Assembly (NCBI GenBank): GCA_964621755.1
Contig: CAZUPI010000009.1
Location: 8,575-72,574, forward strand
DNA length: 64,000 nucleotides
From: UMGS1696 sp964621755
Lineage (GTDB): Bacteria > Bacillota > Clostridia > Oscillospirales > CAG-272
Reading direction: 5' to 3'
A program made the position numbers and the translations under genes. A model generated the notes under the pieces. It saw only the letters and a program-made list of their open reading frames with translations. It had not been told where the DNA came from and searched no databases. Position 1 is the first letter of the stretch. The number at the start of each line of letters is the position of its first letter. Shown here piece by piece: positions 1 through 9,331 of this stretch.

Positions 1-151
1 ACGGATTTACAATATCAAGGTCGGCTGCATAAATTTTCACATTGGCGTCGCGCCTGCGCATCTCCAATGCAAGATTTACAGCAAGATTGGTTTTCCCGCT
101 GCCGTAATGTCCGCAAACAATATTCAACTTTTTCAAATTTGAAGGAAGCAT
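1..151 (-). CDS. P-loop ATPase, MinD/ParA-like, N-terminal fragment
   Basis: Only about 50 codons are visible; the gene runs off the left edge. Reading the minus strand from the ATG at 151, the protein has a Walker A loop GHYGSGKT at residues 14-21, followed by an aspartate-rich strand ending DLDIVNP. This looks like the nucleotide-binding proteins of Clostridia that resemble MinD/ParA (a loop followed by an LDIVNP strand). The specific substrate or partner cannot be judged from this fragment. It is transcribed away from cdaA, so the 240-base gap between them must hold divergent promoters. Confidence 0.7.
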   Translation of the reverse strand, partial: MLPSNLKKLNIVCGHYGSGKTNLAVNLALEMRRRDANVKIYAADLDIVNP

Positions 152-327
152 CAGAATTAACTCCAAAATTATAGACTCACAATATTATTATAACATTGAA
201 ATGTGAAAAAATAAAGAGTCATTTTCTTTTTCACGCAAATTTCCTGAATTCCCGGGGAAAACTTTTTGCAGTGATATCTTGATTCCTCCAATAATTAAAA
301 TAATAACAATAAAAAATCGAAAAAGGT

Positions 328-356
328 TTGAAAATCATATCCGTGTATGTTATAAT
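328..356 (+). promoter_or_regulatory. sigma-A promoter for cdaA
   Basis: TTGAAA (328-333) and TATAAT (351-356) are separated by exactly 17 bases. The -10 ends 35 bases before the GTG start of cdaA. The surrounding 152-391 gap is AT-rich and holds no other gene. Confidence 0.75.
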
Positions 357-391
357 ATAATAATCAAAGAACGGAAAGGGACTATTCTGTC

Positions 392-1261
392 GTGAATGTA
401 TTGCTTTTTTCACTGCCTGAGCAGATTACCGACATCATTAGTATCATGAAAATGATATCATTTGCAGATATTATTGATATCGCCTGTGTGTCGGTCCTGC
501 TTTTTTACCTGTATAAGTTTATCCGTGACAGACGCGCCGGAAAGCTTGCGGTTGGAGTGCTGCTTCTTTTCATCATACAGTTTATCAGCAATCTGGCGGA
601 TATGTATCTCATGCAGTACATTATGCAGAATATTTTTCAAATTGGATTCATTACTCTCGTAATCCTGTTTCAACCGGAAATCCGCTCTGTATTGGAAAAA
701 GTCGGAGCACAGCCACTCAAAAGTCTTAAGGGAATCAGCGAATCTAAGAATGCGTCCTCCATGCAGACCGTTATTGACGAAGTGACCTCCGCAGTCAGTG
801 ACTTAGCAGAATCCAAGACCGGCGCGCTTATCGTATTCGAGCGCATGACCAAGCTAGGCGAGATGGTTCAGACCGGAACTATCATTGATGCTTATCCCGC
901 CGCTTTCCTTATCAAAAATATTTTCTTCAATAAGGCGCCTCTGCACGATGGCGCTCTTATCCTGCGAAATAAGCGCCTGTATGCCGCCGGGTGTGTGCTG
1001 CCGGTCTCTAATAACCCCGACATTATCAAGGACCTCGGAACTCGTCACCGCGCGGGTATTGGAATGAGTGAAAACAGCGATGCGGTCGTCGTCATCGTAT
1101 CCGAAGAAACCGGAATTATATCTACTGCTGTAGAAGGGATTCTCGTGCGCGGCTATACACGTGAAACGCTTGCGGAAGTCCTCCATTCACAGCTCATGAG
1201 CGACGCCGATAAAGAAAAACGCAAATTTTCCTTCATCGGTCTTCAGAAAGACCAGAAATAA
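392..1261 (+). CDS. cdaA: diadenylate cyclase CdaA (DacA)
   Basis: Membrane-bound diadenylate cyclase, which condenses two ATP into the second messenger c-di-AMP; in this phylum the nucleotide governs potassium and osmolyte balance and wall homeostasis. The 289-residue protein has three hydrophobic N-terminal segments (about residues 20-95) and then a DisA_N domain with the catalytic signatures D186-G-A and R218-H-R. This is the normal CdaA length and layout. The start is a GTG at 392 preceded by GAAAGGGA. The stop overlaps the first possible ATG of cdaR, and the cdaA-cdaR pairing is the standard arrangement, so the two are almost certainly co-transcribed from the promoter at 328-356. Confidence 0.95.
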   Translation: MNVLLFSLPEQITDIISIMKMISFADIIDIACVSVLLFYLYKFIRDRRAGKLAVGVLLLFIIQFISNLADMYLMQYIMQNIFQIGFITLVILFQPEIRSVLEKVGAQPLKSLKGISESKNASSMQTVIDEVTSAVSDLAESKTGALIVFERMTKLGEMVQTGTIIDAYPAAFLIKNIFFNKAPLHDGALILRNKRLYAAGCVLPVSNNPDIIKDLGTRHRAGIGMSENSDAVVVIVSEETGIISTAVEGILVRGYTRETLAEVLHSQLMSDADKEKRKFSFIGLQKDQK

Positions 1262-1296
1262 TGCCGTTGGCTTACCGGAGTGGGAAGGAACCTTAT

Positions 1297-2595
1297 ATGC
1301 CTGATAAAAAATTATCAAAACCCCAAATGAAGAATATTGCCGAAGGTACGTCCGGCAGCTCCGGCTCACACAGTGAGCTGGTGGCAAAAATTCTGTGCGT
1401 CATCGCTGCTTTCTGCATGTGGATATATGTCATGCAGGTCGAAAGTCCCGAATATGAACAGACTTTCAGCCACATTGTCGTCGACCTTGTCAATACGGAA
1501 TCGCTTGTCTCCGAAAAGGGGCTTGCCATTTATAACGGATATGGCACCATGATTGACGTCACCCTCTCCGGAAAAAAGAGCGTTGTATCTAAGCTTACCG
1601 AAAAGGATATCATTGCTACCGCCGACGTAGGAAAAATTGACGCTGGCGGTAACCGATATGACTGCCGTATCAATATTGATGTTCCGGCGGGATGCAAGCT
1701 TGTCGGCATGTCTCAGGAAACCATCTCTGTTTATCTTGATGAAGCAGGACAAATATCTGTTGACATCACCGAGTCGCGGGACAATACTAATCTGCCTGAG
1801 GGATGTTATACCGGAATTATTGAATTTCCTGTGGATAAAGTCACCGTCGAAGGACCGGCAAACGTACTGAAAAATATCGATAAAGCGGTTGTCAATCTCG
1901 ATCTTAGCGGCGTTACCAATACGGTCTCCTTTACGGAAAAGGTCTTCCTTGTCGACCAGAACGGGGAAGTGTACGAAAGCCCGTATATCAAATACTACCC
2001 AAGCGAAGTCACCATTACCGTACCGGTTTACAAAAAAGTTACCGTTCCGATTGAAGTGGATTTCAAATACGGCTACTTAAACGCTGAAAATGCCACTATC
2101 ACCATCTTTCCGGAGACGATTGACGTGATAGGAGACCCGTTAGTCATTGATGCTGGAGATTTGATACAGCCTATTGAAATTGATGAAAAACTCGATTTTA
2201 CTAGCAATACTTATGATAAAACAGTCGTTTTGGATATCGCAGATGACGTCTTAGCAAGCGCATCGGAAGTGAGAGTCACCATCACAGTCAACAGCGATAT
2301 TCGGACCAGACAGGTCACCGTGCCCGGTGAAAATATCGAGGATACGGGTGGGAAGGACGGCGTGAGTTATACATGGGATAAATCCCCTGTAATCGTGACG
2401 ATCTGCGGTGATATTGACCAAATCACTAAAATAAATCCCGAAGATATCACCTTAAGACTTGATATGAGTCCGTATTCCAGCACGAATACCGGAACCATAA
2501 GAGTCAAAGCGGAGGTGATAATCGATTCCGCCTATAAGGAAGGCGTATTCGAAATCGGAAGCTATGAAATAGAAGTAACCTTCGAGAATGGATAA
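1297..2595 (+). CDS. cdaR: CdaA regulatory protein CdaR (YbbR domains)
   Basis: Extracytoplasmic regulator that binds CdaA and modulates c-di-AMP synthesis. The 432-residue protein has a single N-terminal membrane anchor (near residues 25-48) followed by several repeats of the YbbR type, rich in beta strands and with recurring V-x-V-E-G-P and I-D-V-x-G phrases. An upstream in-frame ATG at 1261 overlaps the cdaA stop, but the ATG at 1297 is preferred because GGGAAGGAA lies six bases before it. The glmM gene that often follows cdaR elsewhere is absent; a flavoprotein gene begins one base after the stop. Confidence 0.9.
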   Translation: MPDKKLSKPQMKNIAEGTSGSSGSHSELVAKILCVIAAFCMWIYVMQVESPEYEQTFSHIVVDLVNTESLVSEKGLAIYNGYGTMIDVTLSGKKSVVSKLTEKDIIATADVGKIDAGGNRYDCRINIDVPAGCKLVGMSQETISVYLDEAGQISVDITESRDNTNLPEGCYTGIIEFPVDKVTVEGPANVLKNIDKAVVNLDLSGVTNTVSFTEKVFLVDQNGEVYESPYIKYYPSEVTITVPVYKKVTVPIEVDFKYGYLNAENATITIFPETIDVIGDPLVIDAGDLIQPIEIDEKLDFTSNTYDKTVVLDIADDVLASASEVRVTITVNSDIRTRQVTVPGENIEDTGGKDGVSYTWDKSPVIVTICGDIDQITKINPEDITLRLDMSPYSSTNTGTIRVKAEVIIDSAYKEGVFEIGSYEIEVTFENG

Positions 2596-4188
2596 ATGAA
2601 AGACGTACAAAAAATAACTATAGGCAATATTCGTGTCACATATGAAAGAGGTCGCGACCACGACGCAGCGGCAATCCATAAAGCGGCATCTCTGTTGTAT
2701 AAAAAAACAGGCGTAAAGCCCTATCATTTGCAAATTTCCAAAAAATCTATAGATGCCAGACATCGTGCGGAGATTTCCTTTGTTTACACGGTCTATGCCG
2801 AGCTGGACTGCAAAAGAGCCACAATTGAACATATCCCAGACGTGAAGCTTTTTACTGAGTCGGACCTTCATCTGACCCACGGCAGTCGGAAAATGACTAG
2901 CCGCTCGGTTATAGTGGGTTTTGGCCCTGCCGGAATTTTTGCCGGACTTGTCCTCGCAGAAAACGGCTTCAAACCTATTATCCTTGAGCGAGGCGCTGCG
3001 GTTGACGAACGCGTTGCCGCAGTTGAGCGTTTCACCAAAGACGGAATCCTTGACGGAAACACCAACATCCAGTTTGGCGCAGGCGGCGCGGGAACCTTTT
3101 CTGACGGGAAACTTACCACCAGAATCGGCGACCCCAATATCGCATACGTACTGCGTAAATTTCACGAGCTCGGCGCACCTGCCGACATCGAATATAAAGC
3201 TAAGCCGCACATCGGTACGGACATTCTTCGTGACGTCGTAAAGGAAGCTGACCGCAGAATCACCGCGCTCGGCGGCGAAATTCACTATAAGACTATCGTC
3301 CACGATATTACTGAAACTACGGTTAGAGCCGGAGAAAATACCATCCCTTATGATGTTCTGATTCTTGCCATCGGACACAGCGCGCGAGATACCTATTCCG
3401 AACTTTTGTCAAAAGGATATCTGATTGAACCAAAGCCGTTTTCCGTAGGTGTACGTGCGGAACACTTGCAGGAGGAGATTGATTTTGCCATGTTCGGTTC
3501 CTATGCTGGGGATAAAACCCTTGGTCATGCGGAATATCAGCTTTCCCATCGAGAGGGAGACCGTGGATGCTATACATTTTGCATGTGCCCGGGCGGTACG
3601 GTTGTACCGTCCGCGAGTGAGGAGTTCGGCGTGGTCACAAACGGTATGAGCACCCGTGCGCGCGATGGGAGAAATGCTAACGCTGCGGTATGCGTATCTG
3701 TAAAGCCGGAAGACTATGGCGCAACTCCCACAGGTGCTATCGAATTCCAGCGCAGTCTTGAGCAGAAAGCATACAAAGCGGCCGGAGCAAATTATTATGC
3801 GCCTATGCAGACTGTGGGCGACTTTATGAATGATACACAGGGTACAGCTTATTCCAAAATCATTCCAACATATCGTGATGGACGTGTAACCCCATACGAT
3901 TTTCATAAAATATTCCCGAAATTTGTGACAGATATGCTGAAAACCGGACTTGCAGATTTTCATAAAAAAATCAGGGGATATGCGGATCCCGCAGTCCCTC
4001 TCACTGGAGTAGAAACGAGAACCTCCGCACCGGTTAGAATCATGCGCGGCGACAACCTCACCGCACCGGGGCATCCCGGCGTATATCCGTGCGGTGAAGG
4101 TGCGGGATATGCAGGCGGAATCATGTCAGCTGCGGTGGATGGCATTAGAGTTGCCTCTCAAATCATATCAGAATATACCCCAGATTGA
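2596..4188 (+). CDS. FAD-dependent dehydrogenase, COG2509 type
   Basis: 530-residue flavoprotein of the large, poorly characterised COG2509 family. A roughly 100-residue N-terminal alpha/beta domain precedes a dinucleotide-binding fold with the signature GFGPAGIFAG (about residues 110-119) and a following ERGAAVDER segment that contacts FAD. A second conserved stretch, QFGAGGAGTFSDGKL (about 155-169), and the C-terminal PCGEGAGYAGGIMSAAVDG complete the family pattern. It starts directly after cdaR and is followed with a four-base frame overlap region by an RseC-like gene, so it lies in the same operon. Its electron acceptor and substrate are unknown. The combination with an RseC-type protein suggests redox housekeeping, which is inference. 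Confidence 0.85.
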   Translation: MKDVQKITIGNIRVTYERGRDHDAAAIHKAASLLYKKTGVKPYHLQISKKSIDARHRAEISFVYTVYAELDCKRATIEHIPDVKLFTESDLHLTHGSRKMTSRSVIVGFGPAGIFAGLVLAENGFKPIILERGAAVDERVAAVERFTKDGILDGNTNIQFGAGGAGTFSDGKLTTRIGDPNIAYVLRKFHELGAPADIEYKAKPHIGTDILRDVVKEADRRITALGGEIHYKTIVHDITETTVRAGENTIPYDVLILAIGHSARDTYSELLSKGYLIEPKPFSVGVRAEHLQEEIDFAMFGSYAGDKTLGHAEYQLSHREGDRGCYTFCMCPGGTVVPSASEEFGVVTNGMSTRARDGRNANAAVCVSVKPEDYGATPTGAIEFQRSLEQKAYKAAGANYYAPMQTVGDFMNDTQGTAYSKIIPTYRDGRVTPYDFHKIFPKFVTDMLKTGLADFHKKIRGYADPAVPLTGVETRTSAPVRIMRGDNLTAPGHPGVYPCGEGAGYAGGIMSAAVDGIRVASQIISEYTPD

Positions 4189-4220
4189 CCGCAAAATACG
4201 AATCAAAGGAGAACCACAAG

Positions 4221-4661
4221 ATGCGACAGCGAGCCGTTGTACTAAAAACAGATGGAAAAAATGCCGAAATTGAGGTCAGCCGCTCGTCGATGTGCGAGGG
4301 TTGTGTAAAGAACGGCGGATGTTCACATCATTGTGAGCTTTCCGGAATCGTAGCGGGCAGCGGAAAGATGAAGACAACTGCGCAGAATAAAATCGGAGCG
4401 GTACAGGGCGATATCGTCGAAGTGGAAACTGAGAGCGCAACAGTTCTTGGATATGCCGCACTTGTGTTTATCATGCCGATTCTTGTCTGCGCGGCATTTT
4501 ATTTTATCGCAGGCGCGATATGGCATTCGGACGGCTGTTCCCTTATTGCGGCGGCAGCTGGATTTGTCCTTTCTTTCTTGGCAGTTGCTGTGATTGACCG
4601 CTTAAAGAAAAAGTCTGGGCCGGATATTCAAATTGTGGAGATTGTAAAGCGGATAGAATAA
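4221..4661 (+). CDS. RseC/MucC-like positive regulator of SoxR-reducing system
   Basis: 146-residue small membrane protein of the RseC/MucC family. An N-terminal part carries a cysteine cluster (C-E-G-C-x5-C-x3-C, about residues 25-36) that in relatives may bind a metal or Fe-S centre. Two adjacent hydrophobic helices follow (about 78-125). The start is the ATG at 4221 with AAAGGAG upstream; a TTG at 4185 overlapping the preceding gene is less likely. In Proteobacteria the family acts with the Rnf-like complex to reduce SoxR. No Rnf genes are visible here, so the role in this organism is not established. Confidence 0.75.
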   Translation: MRQRAVVLKTDGKNAEIEVSRSSMCEGCVKNGGCSHHCELSGIVAGSGKMKTTAQNKIGAVQGDIVEVETESATVLGYAALVFIMPILVCAAFYFIAGAIWHSDGCSLIAAAAGFVLSFLAVAVIDRLKKKSGPDIQIVEIVKRIE

Positions 4662-4700
4662 TACGAAAGCTGAAACGACTGCCATGAAATATTTTCTCCC

Positions 4701-4829
4701 GAATTAACCACTGAGCGGCTGTTTCTCGAAAGAGGCAGCGTTCAGGATTATGTAGCTGTGTATGAATATGATTTTTGTAGATGCAGGACATTGCAGGAGA
4801 AGACGATGATAATAAAAATTTATATATAG
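4701..4829 (+). pseudogene. GNAT-type acetyltransferase remnant
   Basis: The gap between the RseC-like gene and recJ holds a short coding relic without a usable start. Reading from 4701 gives ELTTERLFLERGSVQDYV and then AVYEYDF, which matches the opening of Clostridial GNAT acetyltransferases (TERL-x-L-x-x-G, then a YEYDF segment). Just after that the frame shifts by one base. In the next frame the sequence reads QDIAGE, again as expected for the family, before the similarity ends. So about 45 N-terminal codons survive, frameshifted and truncated. A chance resemblance is possible because the fragment is short. Confidence 0.45.
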
Positions 4830-4842
4830 AAAGAGAATACTA

Positions 4843-7029
4843 ATGCGTTATAAGAACAAATGGATTGTTACCGCGACACATGAACAAATGACAGACAACC
4901 AGGTAGTACACGAAATATCCCGCGAACTCGGCATCAAGGTTCCAACCGCACAGCTTCTCGTCAATCGCGGCTGTGTCTCCCCATCGGATGCACGTAGTTT
5001 CCTGCTGAAGGAAACCGAACAGCTGCATGACCCTTTCGAAATGGAGGATATGGACAATGCGGTGTACCGCATTTTGGAGGCAGTTGAAGAAAATGAAAAA
5101 ATAGTTATTTATGGTGATTATGATGTGGACGGTGTGACCTCAGTCAGCATATTATACTTATATCTGAAAAAACTCGGAGCAGATGTATCCTATTATATCC
5201 CGTGCCGCTCCGGAGAGGGATATGGTATGTCCGAAGGCGCAGTCAGAAAGTTCGCAGAGGACGGATGCCAGCTTATTGTAACGGTCGACACCGGAATTAC
5301 CGCAATTCCGGAGGCCAAAATTGTACAAGAGCTCGGGCTCGAGCTTATCGTTACCGACCATCATGAGTGCCATACCGAGCTTCCCGAAGCTGTGGCGGTC
5401 GTCAATCCCAGACGTCCCGACTGCCGCTATCCTTTTAAGGAGCTGGCCGGCGTAGGCGTGGTATTCAAACTGCTCTGTGCGCTCGATTCCGTGCGGCACC
5501 CAGACGACCCTATGACCAAGTGCGTCAAGCGCATTTCAAAAGAATATTGTGACCTTGTCGCAATCGGAACGGTTGCAGATGTAATGCCGGTTCGCGACGA
5601 AAACCGACTTATCGTAAGCTATGGTCTACAGCTTATCGATGTCACCAACCGCCCAGGACTTCTCGAATTGATAGAAGCCACCCGTACCGAGTCAAAATAC
5701 AACAGTAAGAAAAAAATTACCGCCTCTTTCATAGGTTATACTATCGCGCCCCGCATCAACGCGGCAGGGCGAATCCGCGACGCCTCCCTTGCGGTCGAGC
5801 TGTTTCTTGCCAAAGACCGTGAAACTGCAGCTCCTATCGCCAAAAAACTCTGCGACATCAATCACGAGCGACAGGCTGAGGAAAATAAAATAATCGAAGC
5901 CGCATATGCCCAAATCGCAGCTACTCATGATTTCGAGCATGACCCGGTCATTGTACTGGAAGACGAGACATGGCATCACGGCATCATCGGCATTGTCGCT
6001 TCGCGTATCACAGAAAAATACGGCTGTCCTTCCATCCTCATTTCATTCGAAGGAAATGGAGAGGGGGAAGGAAACAACGACCTCGGGAAAGGATCGGGAC
6101 GAAGTGTCAAAGGATTGAATCTTGTCGAAACGCTCAGCCGCTGCTCAGACCTGCTCGTCAAGTACGGCGGACACGAGCTTGCAGCTGGATTTACCATCAA
6201 AAGGGAAGAACTGCCCGAGTTTCGACGCCGCATCAACGAATGTGCCAGAGAATGCCTGACCGATACCGATGTACAACCCTCCCTGGAAGCTGATTGCGAA
6301 CTTTCCCCGCACGATATCACCATGGAACAGGTAAACGAGTTATATTACCTTGAGCCATATGGAGTGTCGAACCCGCCGCCGGTGTTCGTGCTGAACAAGG
6401 TTCTGTTGTATGATACGGCCTTGGTCGGCGGAGGAAAGCATACCAGACTTACTCTCAAAATCAACTCAAACTATATCAGTGCCATGTGCTTCCGCCAGAC
6501 GCTTACGGACCTCGATATTTATTCCGGCGATATAGTTGACGTGATGTTTACCCTTGATATCAACGAGTTTCAAAACCAGCGGTCTATACAGCTTGTGGTC
6601 AAGGATATCCGTCTTACACGCACACAGTTCGACGCTGAAAACGCGGATATCGAGCTGTTTGACAAGCTCCTGTCTGGTGTGTCGCTGAACGAGTTGAATC
6701 TTGGACGCCATACCGCTGCGGATATTGTTCCGGTTCGAGGAGAATTCGGCGCAGTATACAATACGCTCAGGCATGAGCTGCGCGTTGAGCACGAGGTATT
6801 CAGCATCCGCGCGCTTTTGCACCTTCTGAAAACAGGAGGAACGCGAATGAATTATATCAAACTCAAGTTTATTCTCATGACCTTTCGGGAGTTAAACATT
6901 CTCGGGGTGGAGCAGGTGAACGAGGAGCATGAAATATACGCTTTCCGATACGTACACATGAAAAATAAAACCAATCTTGACAAATCCGACATATATAAAA
7001 AACTCAAAGCTGGCTTCGGATTGATGTAA
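4843..7029 (+). CDS. recJ: single-stranded-DNA-specific exonuclease RecJ
   Basis: 5'-3' single-strand exonuclease used in recombination and mismatch repair. The 728-residue protein carries DHH-phosphoesterase motifs: DYDVDGVTS beginning at D92 and D172-H-H, with the DHHA1 region (GSGRSVKGLNL near 418-428, then YGGHELAAGF) and an OB-like domain after it. A C-terminal extension of about 150 residues, common in Bacillota RecJ, ends the protein. The start ATG follows AGAAAGAG. In many relatives apt separates recJ from relA; here the (p)ppGpp synthetase follows directly. Confidence 0.95.
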   Translation: MRYKNKWIVTATHEQMTDNQVVHEISRELGIKVPTAQLLVNRGCVSPSDARSFLLKETEQLHDPFEMEDMDNAVYRILEAVEENEKIVIYGDYDVDGVTSVSILYLYLKKLGADVSYYIPCRSGEGYGMSEGAVRKFAEDGCQLIVTVDTGITAIPEAKIVQELGLELIVTDHHECHTELPEAVAVVNPRRPDCRYPFKELAGVGVVFKLLCALDSVRHPDDPMTKCVKRISKEYCDLVAIGTVADVMPVRDENRLIVSYGLQLIDVTNRPGLLELIEATRTESKYNSKKKITASFIGYTIAPRINAAGRIRDASLAVELFLAKDRETAAPIAKKLCDINHERQAEENKIIEAAYAQIAATHDFEHDPVIVLEDETWHHGIIGIVASRITEKYGCPSILISFEGNGEGEGNNDLGKGSGRSVKGLNLVETLSRCSDLLVKYGGHELAAGFTIKREELPEFRRRINECARECLTDTDVQPSLEADCELSPHDITMEQVNELYYLEPYGVSNPPPVFVLNKVLLYDTALVGGGKHTRLTLKINSNYISAMCFRQTLTDLDIYSGDIVDVMFTLDINEFQNQRSIQLVVKDIRLTRTQFDAENADIELFDKLLSGVSLNELNLGRHTAADIVPVRGEFGAVYNTLRHELRVEHEVFSIRALLHLLKTGGTRMNYIKLKFILMTFRELNILGVEQVNEEHEIYAFRYVHMKNKTNLDKSDIYKKLKAGFGLM

Positions 7030-7056
7030 GCCGCTTAAGGATGATGAAAACAGAGT

Positions 7057-9300
7057 ATGATAAAAGAAGAGAAAACAGGACACAGCGATGAATACGCTGG
7101 TATTGACAAAATTTTGTCTGTTCTTGAGAACAGTGAAAAAAATTACGACATCGAAAAAATTGAACGTGCATACCTGTACGCCAAAGCCTTGCATGAGGGA
7201 CAGTTTCGCGTCAGCGGCGAGCCGTACATATCACATCCGATAGCGGTAGCGGAAATCGTTACCGCACTCGGACTTGATACCGACTCAATCTGTGCCGCTT
7301 TTCTGCATGATACAGTCGAGGATTGTCCGGATAAGACTAACCTTGATATGATTCGCGCACGTTTTGGCGAAAATGTGGCAATGCTGGTCGACGGACTTAC
7401 CAAAATGAAGGTGATAAACGTCGAGGACAAGGAAGAAGCGAACATGGAAAACATCCGCAAGATGTTGCTTGCCATGTCGAAGGACATCCGTGTCATTTTC
7501 ATTAAGCTCTGCGACCGCCTTCATAATATGCGTACGCTCGGCGTCAAACCGGAAGCCAAAAGACGTGCGACCGCTCTGGAAACAATGCATGTATATGCTC
7601 CTCTCGCACATCGACTTGGTATGCAGCGAATGAAGCAAGAGCTCGAAAATCTCGCACTTTCCTATCTCGACCCCATCGGCTATGCGGAAGTATCAAACGA
7701 TATTGAGAAAAAATACGGTCAGAACCAGAATTTTATCGAAAATACCCGTGCATACGTTGCCGAAAAGCTGGAGGAATACAACATCCATTTTACTCTCGAG
7801 GGACGCGTCAAAACCGTGTATTCCATCTACCGCAAAATGTTCAAGCAGAACAAGAGTTTTGACGAAATTTATGACTTCTATGCCATCCGCATTATCGTCG
7901 ACACCGAGCTTGAATGCTATACCGCGCTTGGTATTATTCATGAGATGTTCAAGAGCATCCCAGGCAGATTCAAGGATTATATCTCCACGCCGAAGCCGAA
8001 CATGTACCAGTCTCTTCATACCACGGTAATCGGGCGGGATGGCATTCCATTTGAGGTGCAGATTCGTACCCGTGAGATGCACCACATCGCAGAATACGGC
8101 GTTGCGGCGCACTGGAAATATAAATCCGGCGAGAAAAGCAAAGAGGATATTGATAAAAAGCTGTCGTGGATTGCGAAACTCATCGATACCGAAAAAGGCG
8201 CCATCGACAATGAAGACTTTATGCATGCCCTCAAAATCGATATCTTCAGCGACGAAACCTTCGTATTTACCCCGAAAGGAGACGTCATCGCGCTGCCGCA
8301 GAATTCCACCCTTATCGACTTTGCCTATGCCATTCACTCGGAAATCGGCAACAAAATGGTCGGCGCGAAAATCAATGGTATGATAGCCCCGATAGACCGT
8401 GTGCCGCAGACTGGGGAAATCGTGGAAATCATTACCTCTGCTGCCGCAAAGGGGCCGAGCCGCGACTGGTTGAAAATTGTCAAGACCAGTGAAGCACGCG
8501 CAAAAATCAGACAGTGGTTCAAGAAGGAAAAGCGACCCGAAAATATCAAAATCGGACTTGCCGAAATCGAGAAGGAGATGGCAAAATTCCATGTTCATCC
8601 GACAGACGCGCAGCGAGACGAGATTATCGCCGCCACCGCACATCGTCTCGGCATGAGCGACCCGGAAGACCTCTTGAACGCAGTAGGTTACAGCGGCATC
8701 GCGATGACAAAAGTCATATCCAAGCTGAAGGACGAATACGAACGCGTCGTAAAACCCGAGGAAGCGCCGCCTGTCACCGAAACCGAGCAAATTCAAACGC
8801 AAAAGAGCAAGCGCATCCGTTCTAACAGCGGGATTATTGTCGACGGTGAATACGGCTGTGAGGTCAAATTCGCAAAATGCTGCAACCCGCTTCCCGGCGA
8901 TGCTGTCATCGGCTTTATTACCAAAGGATATGGCATTTCCGTTCATAAACGCGACTGTCCGAATGTGTTGTCTGGCATGAAAAACGAGTCCTCTTCCGAC
9001 CGGTGGATACGAGCCGAATGGGATGAAGAGGTCACAACTGCGTCGAGCCAGAATAAGGCGCTGTTTGAGGCTATGCTGCAAATCTACGCGGAAAACGACA
9101 TCATGCTTCTCGCCAATATCACAACCGCTCTTGCCGATATGAAAGTCTCGCTTCTGTCCATCAATACTAAAAAGCGCACCGACCATGATATCATTATTAA
9201 TCTCACTGTCGGATGCAAAAACATTGAGCATTTCAATTCCATTATGTCGCGCATTAAATCGATAAACCACGTTCACAACATTACCAGAGGATTCGCGTGA
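7057..9300 (+). CDS. relA: bifunctional (p)ppGpp synthetase/hydrolase (RSH)
   Basis: 747-residue long RSH protein that makes and degrades the stringent-response alarmone. Domain order: HD hydrolase with FLHDTVED (H84-D85), synthetase domain (about residues 215-345), TGS domain from about residue 398, a zinc-finger or helical region including AKCCNPLPGD, and a C-terminal ACT domain (about 670-747). An intact HD motif suggests both activities, as is usual for the single RSH of Bacillota. It sits 27 bases after recJ. The start codon has only a weak ribosome binding site (AGGATGATG). Confidence 0.95.
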   Translation: MIKEEKTGHSDEYAGIDKILSVLENSEKNYDIEKIERAYLYAKALHEGQFRVSGEPYISHPIAVAEIVTALGLDTDSICAAFLHDTVEDCPDKTNLDMIRARFGENVAMLVDGLTKMKVINVEDKEEANMENIRKMLLAMSKDIRVIFIKLCDRLHNMRTLGVKPEAKRRATALETMHVYAPLAHRLGMQRMKQELENLALSYLDPIGYAEVSNDIEKKYGQNQNFIENTRAYVAEKLEEYNIHFTLEGRVKTVYSIYRKMFKQNKSFDEIYDFYAIRIIVDTELECYTALGIIHEMFKSIPGRFKDYISTPKPNMYQSLHTTVIGRDGIPFEVQIRTREMHHIAEYGVAAHWKYKSGEKSKEDIDKKLSWIAKLIDTEKGAIDNEDFMHALKIDIFSDETFVFTPKGDVIALPQNSTLIDFAYAIHSEIGNKMVGAKINGMIAPIDRVPQTGEIVEIITSAAAKGPSRDWLKIVKTSEARAKIRQWFKKEKRPENIKIGLAEIEKEMAKFHVHPTDAQRDEIIAATAHRLGMSDPEDLLNAVGYSGIAMTKVISKLKDEYERVVKPEEAPPVTETEQIQTQKSKRIRSNSGIIVDGEYGCEVKFAKCCNPLPGDAVIGFITKGYGISVHKRDCPNVLSGMKNESSSDRWIRAEWDEEVTTASSQNKALFEAMLQIYAENDIMLLANITTALADMKVSLLSINTKKRTDHDIIINLTVGCKNIEHFNSIMSRIKSINHVHNITRGFA

Positions 9301-9331
9301 GAGGCAAACCACAAGAAACGAGGACGTTATT

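Noticed and set aside
51..391. Search for an undescribed defence or mobile system in the window
   Set aside because: No integrase, transposase, restriction, toxin-antitoxin or CRISPR features were found anywhere in the 64 kb; nearly all genes are core functions in conserved order.
7693..9312. Long open frame of 539 codons on the minus strand opposite the RSH gene
   Set aside because: It is a shadow frame of the well-conserved RSH gene, with no family resemblance or ribosome binding site.
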